Shown here piece after piece: positions 24,490 to 33,339 of a stretch of 64,000 nt of DNA. The DNA lies in NCBI RefSeq assembly GCF_036327775.1, contig NZ_CP109598.1, forward strand, positions 2,542,001-2,606,000. The letters are read 5' to 3'. The first letter of the stretch is position 1. Every line of letters begins with the position of its first letter. The translations under genes were made by a program, and so were the position numbers. The notes beneath the pieces were generated by a model. The model made no database searches and was not told the DNA's origin. It saw nothing but the letters and a program-made list of their open reading frames with translations. This DNA comes from Streptomyces sp. NBC_01498. GTDB lineage: Bacteria > Actinomycetota > Actinomycetes > Streptomycetales > Streptomycetaceae.

Positions 24490-25290
24490 GCGGCGGAGTA
24501 TGGCACGGGCTTGCGAAGGCCGACGAGCGGGTATCGCGAGGGCCCGGCCCACCCCTGTGCGACCTGGTCGGCGGCGGGATCGCGCGCCGGGTGGATGCGG
24601 AAGCGGAAGATCGAAAACGTGGCATTCGGCCCGTCGAATTCCGCGCGCATGATTGGCGGTCAAATGCGTTGCGGGACAGGGAATTTGTCCGGGCGGCGAA
24701 GAGACGAAGACGAAGATGCCGCTACCGCCACCGATGAGCCGGGGCGTGAAGTCGCCCCCGTTCATTCCGGGCGGCGACGGATCCGTACGAACGAACGGAC
24801 CCTCGGACGTGCGGACCTACGGACGTATTCGGGCACGGCTCTCCCGCGTGGACCCGTTACTCCCCCGCGAGTGCCTCCCACACCGGGGAGAAATGTCGAC
24901 CCCACATGCCGTACGTCCTTTATGGGCGCTTCGTTCGAGCCAGTCGTGGCAGCGGCACTGCGAGGGCTGGACCCCGGCCCCCTCCCCTCCCGTCTCAGCC
25001 CCTCCCCTCCCCTCCTCTGCCGCCCGCTTCCCCTCCGGCCTCCTTCCTGGTTCGCGTTTCCGATTTGGCGTGGTTGCGCGTGGCCGCGTTCGTCGGGAAA
25101 GCTCTGCGTTCGGGATCTCTCCTATACGGAGTCCCGTACAGAATTCGATCAGCTTAATTTTTACTCGAAAAAGACCTTCTCAGGGCAACCGGAAGGAGTC
25201 CCGGACGGTCTCATGAGATGCACACCGGAACGACCACGACTCACGAATACTCGCCATTCGGACAGCTCAGTGGCAGACAGGAGGACGGAC
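24490..25290. other. Non-coding interval with a polypyrimidine tract
   Basis: About 800 bases without a supported gene. A nearly pure C/T tract runs at 24978-25047 (units such as CCCCTCCCCTCC), and around 25130-25190 the sequence turns AT-rich (CTTAATTTTTACTCG), a likely promoter zone for the L,D-transpeptidase gene. Confidence 0.5.
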
Positions 25291-26262
25291 TTGTCCAGGA
25301 CATCAACGCGGCCGGGAGCGCGGGCGTGGACGGGGCCGCGACGGCCGCGTACGGCGACGCTGCGCGTCGTGCTGGCCGCCGGTGCCGTGCTCGCCGTCAC
25401 CGCGGGCTGTTCGGCCCAGGTCGTGACCGATCCGACGGGCGGCACGAACGACAAACCGGACAGCGGCACCGAGGCCGCGGTGGAACCGAGCACGCCTCGG
25501 GAGACCACCGCGTCGGCCCGGCCGATCGCCGCGTCGAAGCCTCCGGCCACCCCTTCCACGCAGCCGTCGAAGAGCGCGAGCGAGACGTCCGCGCCGCCGA
25601 GGACGACGCCGAAGCCCACCCCGAAGACGGTGCTGAGGACCGGCGACCAGGGTGACCAGGTACGTGAACTCCAGGCCAGGCTGCGGCAGCTCGCGCACTT
25701 CGACCGTGCCCCCACCGGCTACTACGGTTCGGTCACGGCGACGGCCGTGTCGTCGTTCCAGGCCAAGCGCGGGCTGCCGGCCACCGGTACGACCGACACC
25801 GTCACCTGGCAGCGGCTGCTCACGACGACGAAGAAGCCGACGGCCGCGCAGCTGCGTCCGCCGGCCGCCGAGCCCGCGCCGGCGAAGCCCGACGCACGGT
25901 GCATGACGGGCCGGGTGCTCTGCATCAGCAAGACCAGCCGGTCGCTGTCCTGGATGATCGACGGCAAGATGCTGTCCACGATGGACGTCCGGTTCGGTTC
26001 GGAGTACACACCGACCCGCGAGGGTGTGTTCAGCGTGGGCTGGAAGTCCAAGGACCATGTCTCGACGCTGTACGACACCCCGATGCCGTACGCGATGTTC
26101 TTCAGCGGCGGCCAGGCGGTGCACTACTCGGCGGACTTCGCGGCCAGCGGCTACAACGGCGCGTCGCACGGGTGCGTCAACGTACGGGACAAGAAGAAGA
26201 TCGCGTCGCTGTTCGACCAGGTGCGGACGGGCGACAAGGTCGTCGTGTACTGGGAGAAGTGA
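25291..26262 (+). CDS. L,D-transpeptidase lipoprotein with peptidoglycan-binding domain
   Basis: Cell-wall enzyme that would make 3-3 crosslinks in peptidoglycan. From the TTG start the 323-residue protein has an Arg-rich n-region, a hydrophobic core and lipobox LAVTAGC (Cys40). A Thr/Pro/Ser-rich spacer (about 55-112) follows, then a PG_binding_1 domain (115-178, GDQVRELQARLRQLAHF then GYYGSVTATAVSSFQ) and a YkuD domain (about 205-323). Catalytic SHGC gives His293 and Cys295, preceded by His279. TTG 25291 was chosen because AGGAGG lies 6 bases upstream (25279-25284); the ATG at 25213 has no well-spaced site. A 13-bp hairpin follows the gene. Confidence 0.92.
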   Translation: MSRTSTRPGARAWTGPRRPRTATLRVVLAAGAVLAVTAGCSAQVVTDPTGGTNDKPDSGTEAAVEPSTPRETTASARPIAASKPPATPSTQPSKSASETSAPPRTTPKPTPKTVLRTGDQGDQVRELQARLRQLAHFDRAPTGYYGSVTATAVSSFQAKRGLPATGTTDTVTWQRLLTTTKKPTAAQLRPPAAEPAPAKPDARCMTGRVLCISKTSRSLSWMIDGKMLSTMDVRFGSEYTPTREGVFSVGWKSKDHVSTLYDTPMPYAMFFSGGQAVHYSADFAASGYNGASHGCVNVRDKKKIASLFDQVRTGDKVVVYWEK

Positions 26263-26295
26263 CACCCGGGCGTGAAGCCCGGAGCGGAGTTGAGA

Positions 26296-26334
26296 GGCGC
26301 GGGCGGGACCGGGGGAACGTATCCCGCCCGCGCC
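26296..26334 (+). terminator. Hairpin after the L,D-transpeptidase gene
   Basis: Perfect 13-bp arms GGCGCGGGCGGGA (26296-26308) and TCCCGCCCGCGCC (26322-26334) with a 13-base loop. The rest of 26263-26623 shows only short GC-rich direct repeats (GTGCGTTCAGG-type, about 26590-26630). Confidence 0.75.
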
Positions 26335-26623
26335 AACTGTGCGTCGAGCCGAAGGTACGGGGGGAACCCCGGCTCCGACGCGGCCGATGACCAGTCGGCT
26401 CACTCTGTACAGCGTCGGCGTGTGGAAAAACGTCACACCATGATCGAGGACGCCGGTTCTGGCCGAAAAACAGGGGCCGGGCGGGCAAGTGGGGGCGGGG
26501 TGACCGGATTGGGCGCCGGGAACCGGCCATGAGCGACGACACCTTCCGTGCGTGCTCAACCGGTGCGCTGCGGGGGCGCGTTGAGACGGGTGCGTTCAGG
26601 TCGGTGCGGTCCGGTCGGTGCGT

Positions 26624-28078
26624 TCAGGAGGCCGGGGCACCGGGGCCCAGGTCCGCGTCAGGTTCCGTCGGGAGAGGGTCCGCGCCCGGCTTCGGATCCG
26701 TGCCCAGGTTCGGGTCGCCGCCCGGCTCCGCCGGGAGTTGGGGCAGCAGAACCGCCCCGTCGGGCTCGGGCGGGAACAGCCCGATCGTCTCGCCGTAGTC
26801 GCCGCCGGGCCAGGGGGTCGTCGGGTCCTCCGACCCGCCGTCCGGACCGGCGTTCCCGCCGCCGTCCGGGCCGCCGACCGACCCGCCGGGCGGTGTACCG
26901 CCCGAACCGGGACCGGCGCTCTCCGGCACGTCGATGCCGCCGCCACCGCCGCCGGGGCCGCCGCCAGGACTGCCGGGACCGCCACCGGGACCACCGTTCC
27001 CGTTCCCGTTGCCGTTCCCATTCCCGTTGCCGCCGTTGCCGTGGGCGCCGTTGTGGTGGTCGTCGTCCGGTCCGTCGCGCAGGACCTGGGCGCAGAGGCG
27101 GGCGACACCGTCGGGCCCGTTGGCGACATGCTCCAGGAACGTCTTCTTTTCGGCGGCGATCGTGCCGTCCCGGTACTCGTGGCACGCCTGGACGAGCCGG
27201 GCGAGCCAGTCCTCGCCCCCCTTGAGATTCCAGCCGTCGTGGTACGCCGTACCCCTGTCGCCGTCCTCCGGGCCCGCCGGGGCACCGGAGGTGCCCGGCC
27301 GGGGGTCGGCATCCGAGGTTCCCGGCGCGGCCGGGCCCGTACCGTCACCGGGCGGATCGGCCGGGAGGGGCGCGGTGCTGCGGGCGCTCGGCGAGCCGGA
27401 CTCCAGGGGTCGCGGTGTCTCGACGCCGGAGAAGGACGTGGTCGGGCGCGGCGGGCCCTCGCCGGCGGACGGCGCGTACAGGTAGCCGGCCCCGGCGGCC
27501 ACCCCGCTGAGCGCGCATCCGGCCATGGCGGCGGCCAGTCCGAACCGCAGCGGCCGGCCGAAGCTCGGCAGCCGTACGCCGCGCCGCTCGGGCCCGAGAC
27601 GTACGGTCCCGATGGCGTCGGCGGCCGGGGTTCCCGCGTCTCGGACGCTCCCCGGAAGGGACGGCGAAAGGGAGAGGGACCGGGTGACGGGGCGGCCCGA
27701 GGTCCCGACGGCCTGCCGGAAGGCGGCCAACGCGGCGGCCTCACCGGGCAGTTCGGCCGCACCGGAGGCCGAACCGTGAGACGGGCCGACTGCCGGGCCG
27801 GACTCCCGGCCGGACGCCGGATCGGACGCCGTACCGAAGGCCGTACCGGGTGCCTGGGGCAACGCCCTACCGACGTCCGTACCCGCCGTGGTGGTCACCG
27901 TGCCGGGGGTGTCCTCTCCCCCGCCCACGTATCCGGCGCGCGCGGCCTCCGCCAGCACCCTGGCCAGCCGGTCCGCCCGCGCCTGCGCGTGTACGTCGGC
28001 GGTCTCGACCGGCAACCCGCGCAGCAGAAGCTCCGCGGTGCCGTGGTCGAGCCACGTCTCACGCTCGTGCGCCATCAC
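26624..28078 (-). CDS. Sigma-linked single-pass membrane protein with Gly/Asn repeats
   Basis: A 484-residue protein encoded directly after, and overlapping by 4 bases (ATGA), an ECF-like sigma factor gene, the usual place for an anti-sigma factor. One membrane helix lies at about 179-201 (LAAAMAGCALSGVAAGAGYLY). The cytoplasmic half has an N-terminal helical region (ETWLDHGTAELLLRGL, ADRLARVLAEAARAGY) and a long disordered part. The outer half contains a short helical domain (LARLVQACHEYRDGTIAAEKK) followed by an NGNGNG/GPGGG repeat tract (about 345-385) and a Pro/Gly/Asp-rich tail. There is no HxxxCxxC zinc motif, so it is not a standard ZAS anti-sigma. Sequestration of the sigma factor is inferred from layout. 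Confidence 0.75.
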   Translation of the reverse strand: MMAHERETWLDHGTAELLLRGLPVETADVHAQARADRLARVLAEAARAGYVGGGEDTPGTVTTTAGTDVGRALPQAPGTAFGTASDPASGRESGPAVGPSHGSASGAAELPGEAAALAAFRQAVGTSGRPVTRSLSLSPSLPGSVRDAGTPAADAIGTVRLGPERRGVRLPSFGRPLRFGLAAAMAGCALSGVAAGAGYLYAPSAGEGPPRPTTSFSGVETPRPLESGSPSARSTAPLPADPPGDGTGPAAPGTSDADPRPGTSGAPAGPEDGDRGTAYHDGWNLKGGEDWLARLVQACHEYRDGTIAAEKKTFLEHVANGPDGVARLCAQVLRDGPDDDHHNGAHGNGGNGNGNGNGNGNGGPGGGPGSPGGGPGGGGGGIDVPESAGPGSGGTPPGGSVGGPDGGGNAGPDGGSEDPTTPWPGGDYGETIGLFPPEPDGAVLLPQLPAEPGGDPNLGTDPKPGADPLPTEPDADLGPGAPAS

Positions 28079-28815
28079 ATGTCCTTCTGCGTCCCCGGCG
28101 GTGAATGCGTCACACCCGCCGGCTCGGGAGTGCCCAGGTGGCGGGCACGCTGCTGGGGCACGGGCCCCAGCCCCAGACCGTTCGCCGCGACCTCGCGCGC
28201 GCCCCGGGCGACCGCCGGGCGGTCCGCGCCGTCCATGGCCAACGGCCCGTCCGGGTCCTCGTGACCGAGGAGTTCGGCCAGCCGTTTCAGGCCCCGGTGC
28301 GCGGCCGTCCGTACGGCGCCGGGGCGCTTGCCGAGCGTACGCGCCGCGCTCTTCGCGTCGAGTCCGACGACGACCCGCAGCACGACGGCCTCCGCCTGGT
28401 CCTGCGGCAGCTGGGCGATCAGCGCCATCGTCGTACCGGTGGACAGGGCCTCCATGGCCTCGACGGCGGTGTCCGAATCCGCGGCCCTGCCCGCCAGCTC
28501 CGTCTCGTCGACACCGGCCGCCGGGCGCCGGCCGCGCATCCGTATGTGGTCGAGGGCGCGGTTACGGGCGATACGCGCGCTCCAGCCGCGGAAGCGGTCG
28601 GCGTCGCCACTGAAACGTTCGAGGTCACGGGCTATCTGGAGCCATGCCTCAGAAGCCACGTCCTCGGCGTCAGGCTCGCCGACGAGTGTCCGTATGTAAG
28701 CCAGCAACCGCGGGTGCACCGCGCGGTACACAGTCCGGAACGCAGTCTCGTTCCCGTCCTGTGCCGCGAGCACCGCGGCGGTGAGCTCCGCGTCGTCCCC
28801 CAGCACTCCACACAA
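28075..28815 (-). CDS. Sigma-70 family (ECF-type) RNA polymerase sigma factor
   Basis: A 246-residue sigma factor. Region 2 is AFRTVYRAVHPRLLAYIRTLVGEPDAEDVASEAWLQIARDL, then DRFRGWSARIARNRALDHIR (region 2.4-like). Region 4 is LPQDQAEAVVLRVVVGLDAKSAARTLGKRPGAVRTAAHRGLKRL. A C-terminal extension of about 50 residues follows region 4 and ends in a Pro/Gly-rich tail. Start is GTG 28815; another in-frame GTG lies at 28806. The next gene overlaps by 4 bases and is probably its membrane regulator. Target promoters are unknown. Confidence 0.9.
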   Translation of the reverse strand: MCGVLGDDAELTAAVLAAQDGNETAFRTVYRAVHPRLLAYIRTLVGEPDAEDVASEAWLQIARDLERFSGDADRFRGWSARIARNRALDHIRMRGRRPAAGVDETELAGRAADSDTAVEAMEALSTGTTMALIAQLPQDQAEAVVLRVVVGLDAKSAARTLGKRPGAVRTAAHRGLKRLAELLGHEDPDGPLAMDGADRPAVARGAREVAANGLGLGPVPQQRARHLGTPEPAGVTHSPPGTQKDM

Positions 28816-29157
28816 CCCGTCTTGAATCGCAGCTGGTCACTGCCGCGCGCCCCCACGCGCTCCTGCACGCTACGGCCTCCCTGAGGCTCAAGTCCATAAT
28901 TTGTACAACTCGCAACAACTTTGCGGGCGAACCCCGGTGTGACAGAAAACGCTCTCTCGGCGCTGACATGAGTACGGGGCCGTACACCGTCCCCGTCGAT
29001 GACGACCGGGGCCTCTCCTGTGGGGGGTGGCGGCCCCGGTCGTCCTCACGACTTCCACGCCTCCGGCCGACGCGCATGCGGGGCCCAGGTGCCTCCGTGG
29101 CCGACCACGTGACCAACGCGTCCGGAACGTGGCCGGCCCTCCCGGGGCCGATGCGCA

Positions 29158-29241
29158 CAGCGCAACACCGTCGAACGCCGCGTCGAGCAGTGGCGCGGAC
29201 TCACCACCCACGACGGCAAGACCGCGGTCCTCTCCCTGCTG
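29158..29241 (+). pseudogene. IS5-family transposase C-terminal fragment
   Basis: Reads QRNTVERRVEQWRGLTTHDG then KTAVLSLL. This matches the C-terminal IS5-type signature RN(T/V)VER.FNRLKQWRG(L/I)ATRYDK, but with the residues between VER and QWRG shortened. No start, inverted repeats or remaining domains are visible. It marks an old insertion. Confidence 0.6.
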
Positions 29242-29327
29242 TCACACCGGCCCTCGTGCGCCCGGTCGCCCGGGTGTCCGACGTTGGCCCAATCGAGGGT
29301 CCAGCTGCCTCAGGGTTCGCGCCGTCG

Positions 29328-29497
29328 CCGCGGACCACGTCTCGGCCGCCGGTGCCGGCTTCGGCATTCTGTGGCCCGCCATGGCTGCCACGGCTCTCTC
29401 CTACGCGGCGGGAAGACGCACACCGTCCTGGCCCTGGTGGTCGGGCGCGGTCTTCGCGGCTGTGGGCGCCGGGCTGTACGGCTCTCTGCCGATCTGA
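29328..29497 (+). pseudogene. Fragment of a small membrane protein
   Basis: A terminal stretch with two hydrophobic segments (FGILWPAMAATALSYAAG and WWSGAVFAAVGAGLYGSLPI) ends at a TGA at 29497. It has no start codon of its own in a sensible place and the family is not recognised. It directly follows the transposase fragment. Confidence 0.3.
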
Positions 29498-29521
29498 CCC
29501 GCTCGCGGCCAAGGGCCGGGC

Positions 29522-29887
29522 TCAGTTGACGGTCACGATCCCGCAGACCGCCGCCGCCGAGCCGATCAGCCAGTTGGTGGCGGCTCTGAGGCCCGCCATC
29601 CGGTGGTGGCCTCCCCGGTACAGGTCCAGCAGTTGGTGGCTGACGACACTGAAGGTGGTGACGGCCCCGCCGAGCAGGACGTACGACACGGCGGGCGGGA
29701 TCCGGGAGTTGGTAGCGCCGAGCACGGCTCCGAGCAGGAAGCACCCGATGAAGTTGACGGCGAACGGCACCCCGGGGGGAAGGTCACCGCGCCATACGCG
29801 CAGGACGCACTTCTCGACGACGACGCGGAGCGCGGCGCCCCCGGCCCCGCCGAGGACGACCAGAAGCAGGAGCATGGCGGACTCCAC
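29522..29887 (-). CDS. crcB: CrcB/FluC fluoride channel
   Basis: A 121-residue four-helix dual-topology channel that exports fluoride as a dimer. It keeps GGAGGAALRVVVE near the N-terminus (GxxGAxxR), the helix-break PPGVPFAVNFIGCFLLGAVLG (usually (F/L)PxGT(L/F)xVNxxGxFxLG), and SYVLLGGAVTTFSVVSHQLLDL (usually GxxGGxTTFSTF). Start is GTG 29887; an internal ATG (residue 4) is possible. Many Streptomyces have a tandem crcB pair; here only one copy is present, next to a decayed region, so a partner may have been lost. No fluoride riboswitch signature was recognised upstream. Confidence 0.88.
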   Translation of the reverse strand: MESAMLLLLVVLGGAGGAALRVVVEKCVLRVWRGDLPPGVPFAVNFIGCFLLGAVLGATNSRIPPAVSYVLLGGAVTTFSVVSHQLLDLYRGGHHRMAGLRAATNWLIGSAAAVCGIVTVN

Positions 29888-29898
29888 TCGCAGACGGT

Positions 29899-29917
29899 GC
29901 GTCAGCCTGGCTGACGC
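29899..29917. repeat. Perfect inverted repeat just upstream of crcB
   Basis: GCGTCAGCC (29899-29907) and GGCTGACGC (29909-29917) flank one base. It lies 12 bases upstream of the crcB start and 125 bases after the aquaglyceroporin stop. It may be an operator for crcB or a terminator for the upstream gene. Confidence 0.6.
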
Positions 29918-30041
29918 GCACGGGTTCCAGGTCTCCGGACAGTCGCGGTCCTGCCGCGGACCCGGTCGCGCGCGGCGACCGGGTCCGTAGGAGGAGAGGC
30001 AGTGACGTGCCGGCGGGGCGTGCTGCGGCCGGCGGGTGCGG

Positions 30042-30989
30042 TCAGTCTTCGTCCGTGCCCTTCTCGGGCTTGGTCGCGCCGCTCTCCTGCGCCACGGCGC
30101 GTTGCGCCCGGACGTGCAGGACGTCGCCGATGAACAGGTCGTAGATCAGCACACCGAGCACCCCGCCGACCAGCGGGCCGACGATGGGGATCCACATGTA
30201 GTTGCTGAAGGCCCCGGACAGGGTGCCGGGTACCGCCAGGTCCCCCCAGCCCGCGATCCATGCGAGCAGCCTCGGACCGAGGTCACGGGCCGGGTTGATG
30301 GCGTAACCCGCGTTCGCCCCGTACGACATGCCGATCGCCGCGACGGCGAACCCGATGATCAGCGGGCCGAGATTCGCCTTCACGGCGGTGTTGCGCAGGT
30401 CGACGACGGCGACGATGAACATCAGCAGGAACATCGTGCCGACGATCTGGTCGAACAGCGGTCCCCAGATAGCTCCGTTGAAGTACGGCGCCGGGAACGT
30501 GCCGAAGATGGAGAACGTCGCGTTCGTGTGCCCGTGGACCTTCGGCCCCTTCATCGCGAGGTCGAAGGCGTTGATCGCGTCGGCGTAGACCCCGTAGACG
30601 AGAGCGGCGCCGACGAACGCGCCGGCGAGCTGGGACGCCATGTACGGGAGGACCTTCACCCACGCGAACTTGCGGCGCACCGCGAACGCGAGGGTCACGG
30701 CCGGGTTGATGTGCGCTCCGCTGACCCCGCCCGCCACGTACACGCCGAAGACCACGGCCATCGCCCAGCCCCAGGTGATCAGCAGCCAGTCCCCGGAGCC
30801 CAGGAAGAACGTGGTGGGTCCCTCGGTGCGGCCCGATCCGGGAAGGCCCGCGACGGCCATCGCGACGACTCCGCACCCGAAGGAGAGGAGAACGAACGTA
30901 CCGAGGAACTCTGCCAGGCATTCACCGCCGAGCGTTGCCCGACCCCGCAGTCGGGAAGGTTTGATCAGAGGCGAGATCTCTACGGCCAT
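30042..30989 (-). CDS. MIP-family aquaglyceroporin
   Basis: A 315-residue channel with two NPA boxes: GAHINPAVT in the first half and GYAINPARDLGPR in the second. The Asp after the second NPAR is the mark of glycerol facilitators (GlpF type) rather than strict water channels. Six hydrophobic helices fit the family. The cytoplasmic tail is charged and ends KGTDED. Start ATG 30989 (MAVEISP) was chosen because the further open frame is not family sequence. No glpK or glpD gene is adjacent, so regulation by glycerol cannot be read. The 700 bases upstream (30990-31687) hold no supported gene. Confidence 0.92.
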   Translation of the reverse strand: MAVEISPLIKPSRLRGRATLGGECLAEFLGTFVLLSFGCGVVAMAVAGLPGSGRTEGPTTFFLGSGDWLLITWGWAMAVVFGVYVAGGVSGAHINPAVTLAFAVRRKFAWVKVLPYMASQLAGAFVGAALVYGVYADAINAFDLAMKGPKVHGHTNATFSIFGTFPAPYFNGAIWGPLFDQIVGTMFLLMFIVAVVDLRNTAVKANLGPLIIGFAVAAIGMSYGANAGYAINPARDLGPRLLAWIAGWGDLAVPGTLSGAFSNYMWIPIVGPLVGGVLGVLIYDLFIGDVLHVRAQRAVAQESGATKPEKGTDED

Positions 30990-31687
30990 GGGTCCTCTTC
31001 GAATCTCGTTCGATGCGCCGAAACGCGCCTGAGCCCCTCCCTGCGACCGCACCCTACTGTCAGGCGACCGGCCACCCGGGGCAACGCCGCGCCGCCAACC
31101 AGGGGCCCCGGCCACCGCCCGGCGCCCCCGGCCCGGCCGTCGGAGGGTCCCCCGCCGCGTGCACCCGATCGGGCGGTCGGCCGCCGTCCGGGTGAGACCA
31201 GCGGCTTCCCGACCGGGGCCCGGCGCCCGCCGTCCACACCCGGCTCGTCATGCGCCGACACCCGCCGCCCGGCCGGGAGATGAGGCTGTTCGTCGACCAG
31301 GTGGCGAATCGAATGGCCGAGCGGGGTGACCGGCTCGCCACGTGAGGAAGGCCGGCCTGTCGGATTTTCCGAATCCTCGAACCGGATAAGGAATCGGCAG
31401 TTCATTGACTGCCGGGTGCCACGGTTGATGTGATTCGACCAGCCATGGGGAAAGGTTCGAAGGGGGGCAGAACCAGTGATTCCCCGGATGGACAACGTCT
31501 CCGCGCGCCGGGATGGCGAGGGCGGACACGGCGTGGATACCGGGGGTTTGGTTCTGATGAACTGTACGGGTACTTCACATGCACCATGGCCTGAATCGGT
31601 GACAATGGCGCAAACGGCGCCCTTTTTCACCGACGATCACTCCGTTAGGCTTTTCTCATCCGAAGCAAGAAGACAGGAGAATTCACC
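30990..31687. other. Gap upstream of the aquaglyceroporin and SapA-like genes
   Basis: About 700 bases between divergent units. No supported gene. GC falls toward the right (31330-31690), consistent with the SapA-like promoter region. AGGAG sits just before ATG 31688. Confidence 0.5.
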
Positions 31688-32155
31688 ATGACCAGAAGTG
31701 CGAATGGCGTAAATTCGTCGACTGCGAAGACGGGAAGGCGCCTCGCGACCGTCGGGGGAATCATGGCACTCACCGCGGCCTCGCTGCTCATCGCGCCGGG
31801 AACCGCTCAGGCGGCACCAACCGCACGGGCGTACGCCGGCGAATGCGGGTCCGGATTTGTTCAGATCGACTCGTTCCCTCTTTCCACCGGGGCCACGGTC
31901 TATCTCACCTACTCCAGCGCGACAGGAAACAACTGCGTGATAACCAAGCGCGACACCGTGGGAACCGCCCAGTTGGTGGGCGCGGCAATACGGCGTGCCG
32001 GCGATCCGGCGTCCGAGGACATCGACAGCGGGAATTACACCTCGTACGCGGGTCCGGTGTATGTGAACGCCCCGGGCAGCTGCATCGACTGGGGCGGCGA
32101 ATATCTTGACGACCTCCAGCAGCGATTCAACGACCACTGTGGTTTCAAGAAGTAG
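31688..32155 (+). CDS. SapA-like secreted protein (spore-associated protein A family)
   Basis: A 155-residue exported protein. The signal peptide ends near TAQAAP (about 42-43). The mature part resembles Streptomyces spore-associated protein A: GECGSGFVQIDSFPL, ATVYLTYSSATGNNCVITKRD, then GNYTSYAGPVYVNAPGSCIDWGG and a final HCGF. Four cysteines (two in the ECGSGF/NNC part, two in GSCIDW/DHC) suggest two disulphides. SapA coats spores or aerial hyphae; the molecular role is not known. It is monocistronic, with AGGAG upstream and a strong hairpin downstream. Relaxed codon bias suggests high expression or recent arrival. Confidence 0.8.
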   Translation: MTRSANGVNSSTAKTGRRLATVGGIMALTAASLLIAPGTAQAAPTARAYAGECGSGFVQIDSFPLSTGATVYLTYSSATGNNCVITKRDTVGTAQLVGAAIRRAGDPASEDIDSGNYTSYAGPVYVNAPGSCIDWGGEYLDDLQQRFNDHCGFKK

Positions 32156-32170
32156 CCACAGGGAGTAATA

Positions 32171-32207
32171 CGGAGGGATCGGCCCGTCGCGCGGGGCGAT
32201 CCCTCCG
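32171..32207 (+). terminator. Hairpin after the SapA-like gene
   Basis: Perfect 11-bp arms CGGAGGGATCG (32171-32181) / CGATCCCTCCG (32197-32207), 15 bases after the stop. The following 300 bases to the methyltransferase start are GC-rich and contain no supported gene. Confidence 0.78.
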
Positions 32208-32509
32208 CGAAGAGAAGCGCGGCGGTCCGGCCCGACCGGCCGGGCCGCCGCCGCGGACGAAGCCAAGTCCGACAGGACGAAGCCGAGGCCGACAGATGGA
32301 CACGCGCGCCTGGATGGCCCGTCGGCGCCGCCCCCGTTTCCGCGTCCGGGGCGCGGCGGCGGGTGGCCCGTACGAGGGCTGCGGCCGGTCCCCGGTCCGG
32401 TCGGGGAACTCTCCGGGCGGGCCGGCCGACCTGTGGAGTGGACCCTCGTCGCGCGGCACGGGCTTCCGGCCGTGCCCGGCGGCGACTCGATCTTCCAGGA
32501 GGACTCTTC

Positions 32510-33265
32510 ATGGAGAAGCACGGGCCGGAGACGTACGGCGAGCTGAACGCCGATGTGTACGACGAATGGCACGCGATCGATCCGGCGGAAGCGGTCCGGT
32601 TCCTGGCCGAGCTCGTCAAGGAGGGGCCCGCGGGGCCGGTTCTCGAACTGGCCGTCGGTACCGGGCGCGTGACGATCCCGCTGGCCGCCGAGGGGATCGA
32701 TCTGCACGGTGTCGACGCGTCGGAGGCGATGGTCGCGCGCCTGCGCGCCAAGCCGGGCGGGGAGCGGATTCCGGTCACCATCGGTGACATGGCGGACGTC
32801 GCCCCCGAGACAGACGAACAGTTCGCGATGGTGTTCGTCGTGTTCTCCACGTTCTTCTTCCTGATGACGCAGGACGAACAGGTGCGCTGCTTCGAGAACG
32901 TGGCGAAGCGCCTCGTTCCCGGAGGACGGTTCGTCCTGGAGTGCCCGATGCCGGACGTGGCACGTTACGACCGGAACCAGCGGGTGGAAGCGCACGACGT
33001 GGGTCTGGGACACGTACGGCTCACCGCCGTACGGCACGACCCGGTCGAGCAGCGGTTCGAGGGCCACCACATGCTGATCACGAACGACGGGATGCGGCTG
33101 GCACCCGCGTTCATGCGCTACGCCTGGCCCAGCGAACTCGATCTGATGGCCCGGCTGGCCGGACTGGCGTCCGTCGGCCGGTGGGGCGGCTGGCGCGGTG
33201 AGGCGTTCAGGGGCGAGGGCAACTACGTCACCGTCTACGAGAAGCCCGCGACACCCGCCTCCTGA
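32510..33265 (+). CDS. Class I SAM-dependent methyltransferase
   Basis: A 251-residue methyltransferase. Motif I is VLELAVGTGRVTIPLA (about 44-59), motif II is LHGVDASEAMV, and the later GDMADVA and FAMVFVVFSTFFFLM are the acidic and post-II regions. RLVPGGRFVLECPMPD is motif III. The C-terminal part (FEGHHMLITNDGMRLAPAFMRYAWPSELD) fits small-molecule methyltransferases, with a Tyr/Trp-rich substrate pocket. AGGAGG lies 6 bases before ATG 32510. It stands alone between the SapA-like gene and the convergent MFS gene. The substrate is not known. Confidence 0.85.
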   Translation: MEKHGPETYGELNADVYDEWHAIDPAEAVRFLAELVKEGPAGPVLELAVGTGRVTIPLAAEGIDLHGVDASEAMVARLRAKPGGERIPVTIGDMADVAPETDEQFAMVFVVFSTFFFLMTQDEQVRCFENVAKRLVPGGRFVLECPMPDVARYDRNQRVEAHDVGLGHVRLTAVRHDPVEQRFEGHHMLITNDGMRLAPAFMRYAWPSELDLMARLAGLASVGRWGGWRGEAFRGEGNYVTVYEKPATPAS

Positions 33266-33339
33266 AAGGCCCCGGGCACGGTCGTGCCGCGGTGGTCGTA
33301 CGGACCGGGGTGCCGGGGCGTGTCCCCGGCACCCCGGTC

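Larger units (their letters stand above)
28816..29521. other. Degenerate interval with insertion-element and membrane-protein scraps
   Basis: About 700 bases without an intact gene. It holds an IS5-type transposase fragment (29158-29241). A further short frame encodes the end of a small membrane protein (about 29370-29497, FGILWPAMAATALSYAAGRR then AVFAAVGAGLYGSLPI). The pieces lie in different frames, which fits a decayed insertion site. Confidence 0.5.

Noticed and set aside
24490..25290. Small ORFs upstream of the L,D-transpeptidase gene
   Set aside because: They have no ribosome binding sites, overlap each other in several frames and show no domain.
26860..27060. Gly/Asn/Pro repeat tract as a CRISPR-like or tandem DNA repeat
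   Set aside because: It is coding repeat inside the sigma-linked membrane protein, not spaced repeats.
29888..30041. Possible fluoride riboswitch upstream of crcB
   Set aside because: I could not find the conserved GGCGAUGG / pseudoknot pattern; only a palindrome is visible.
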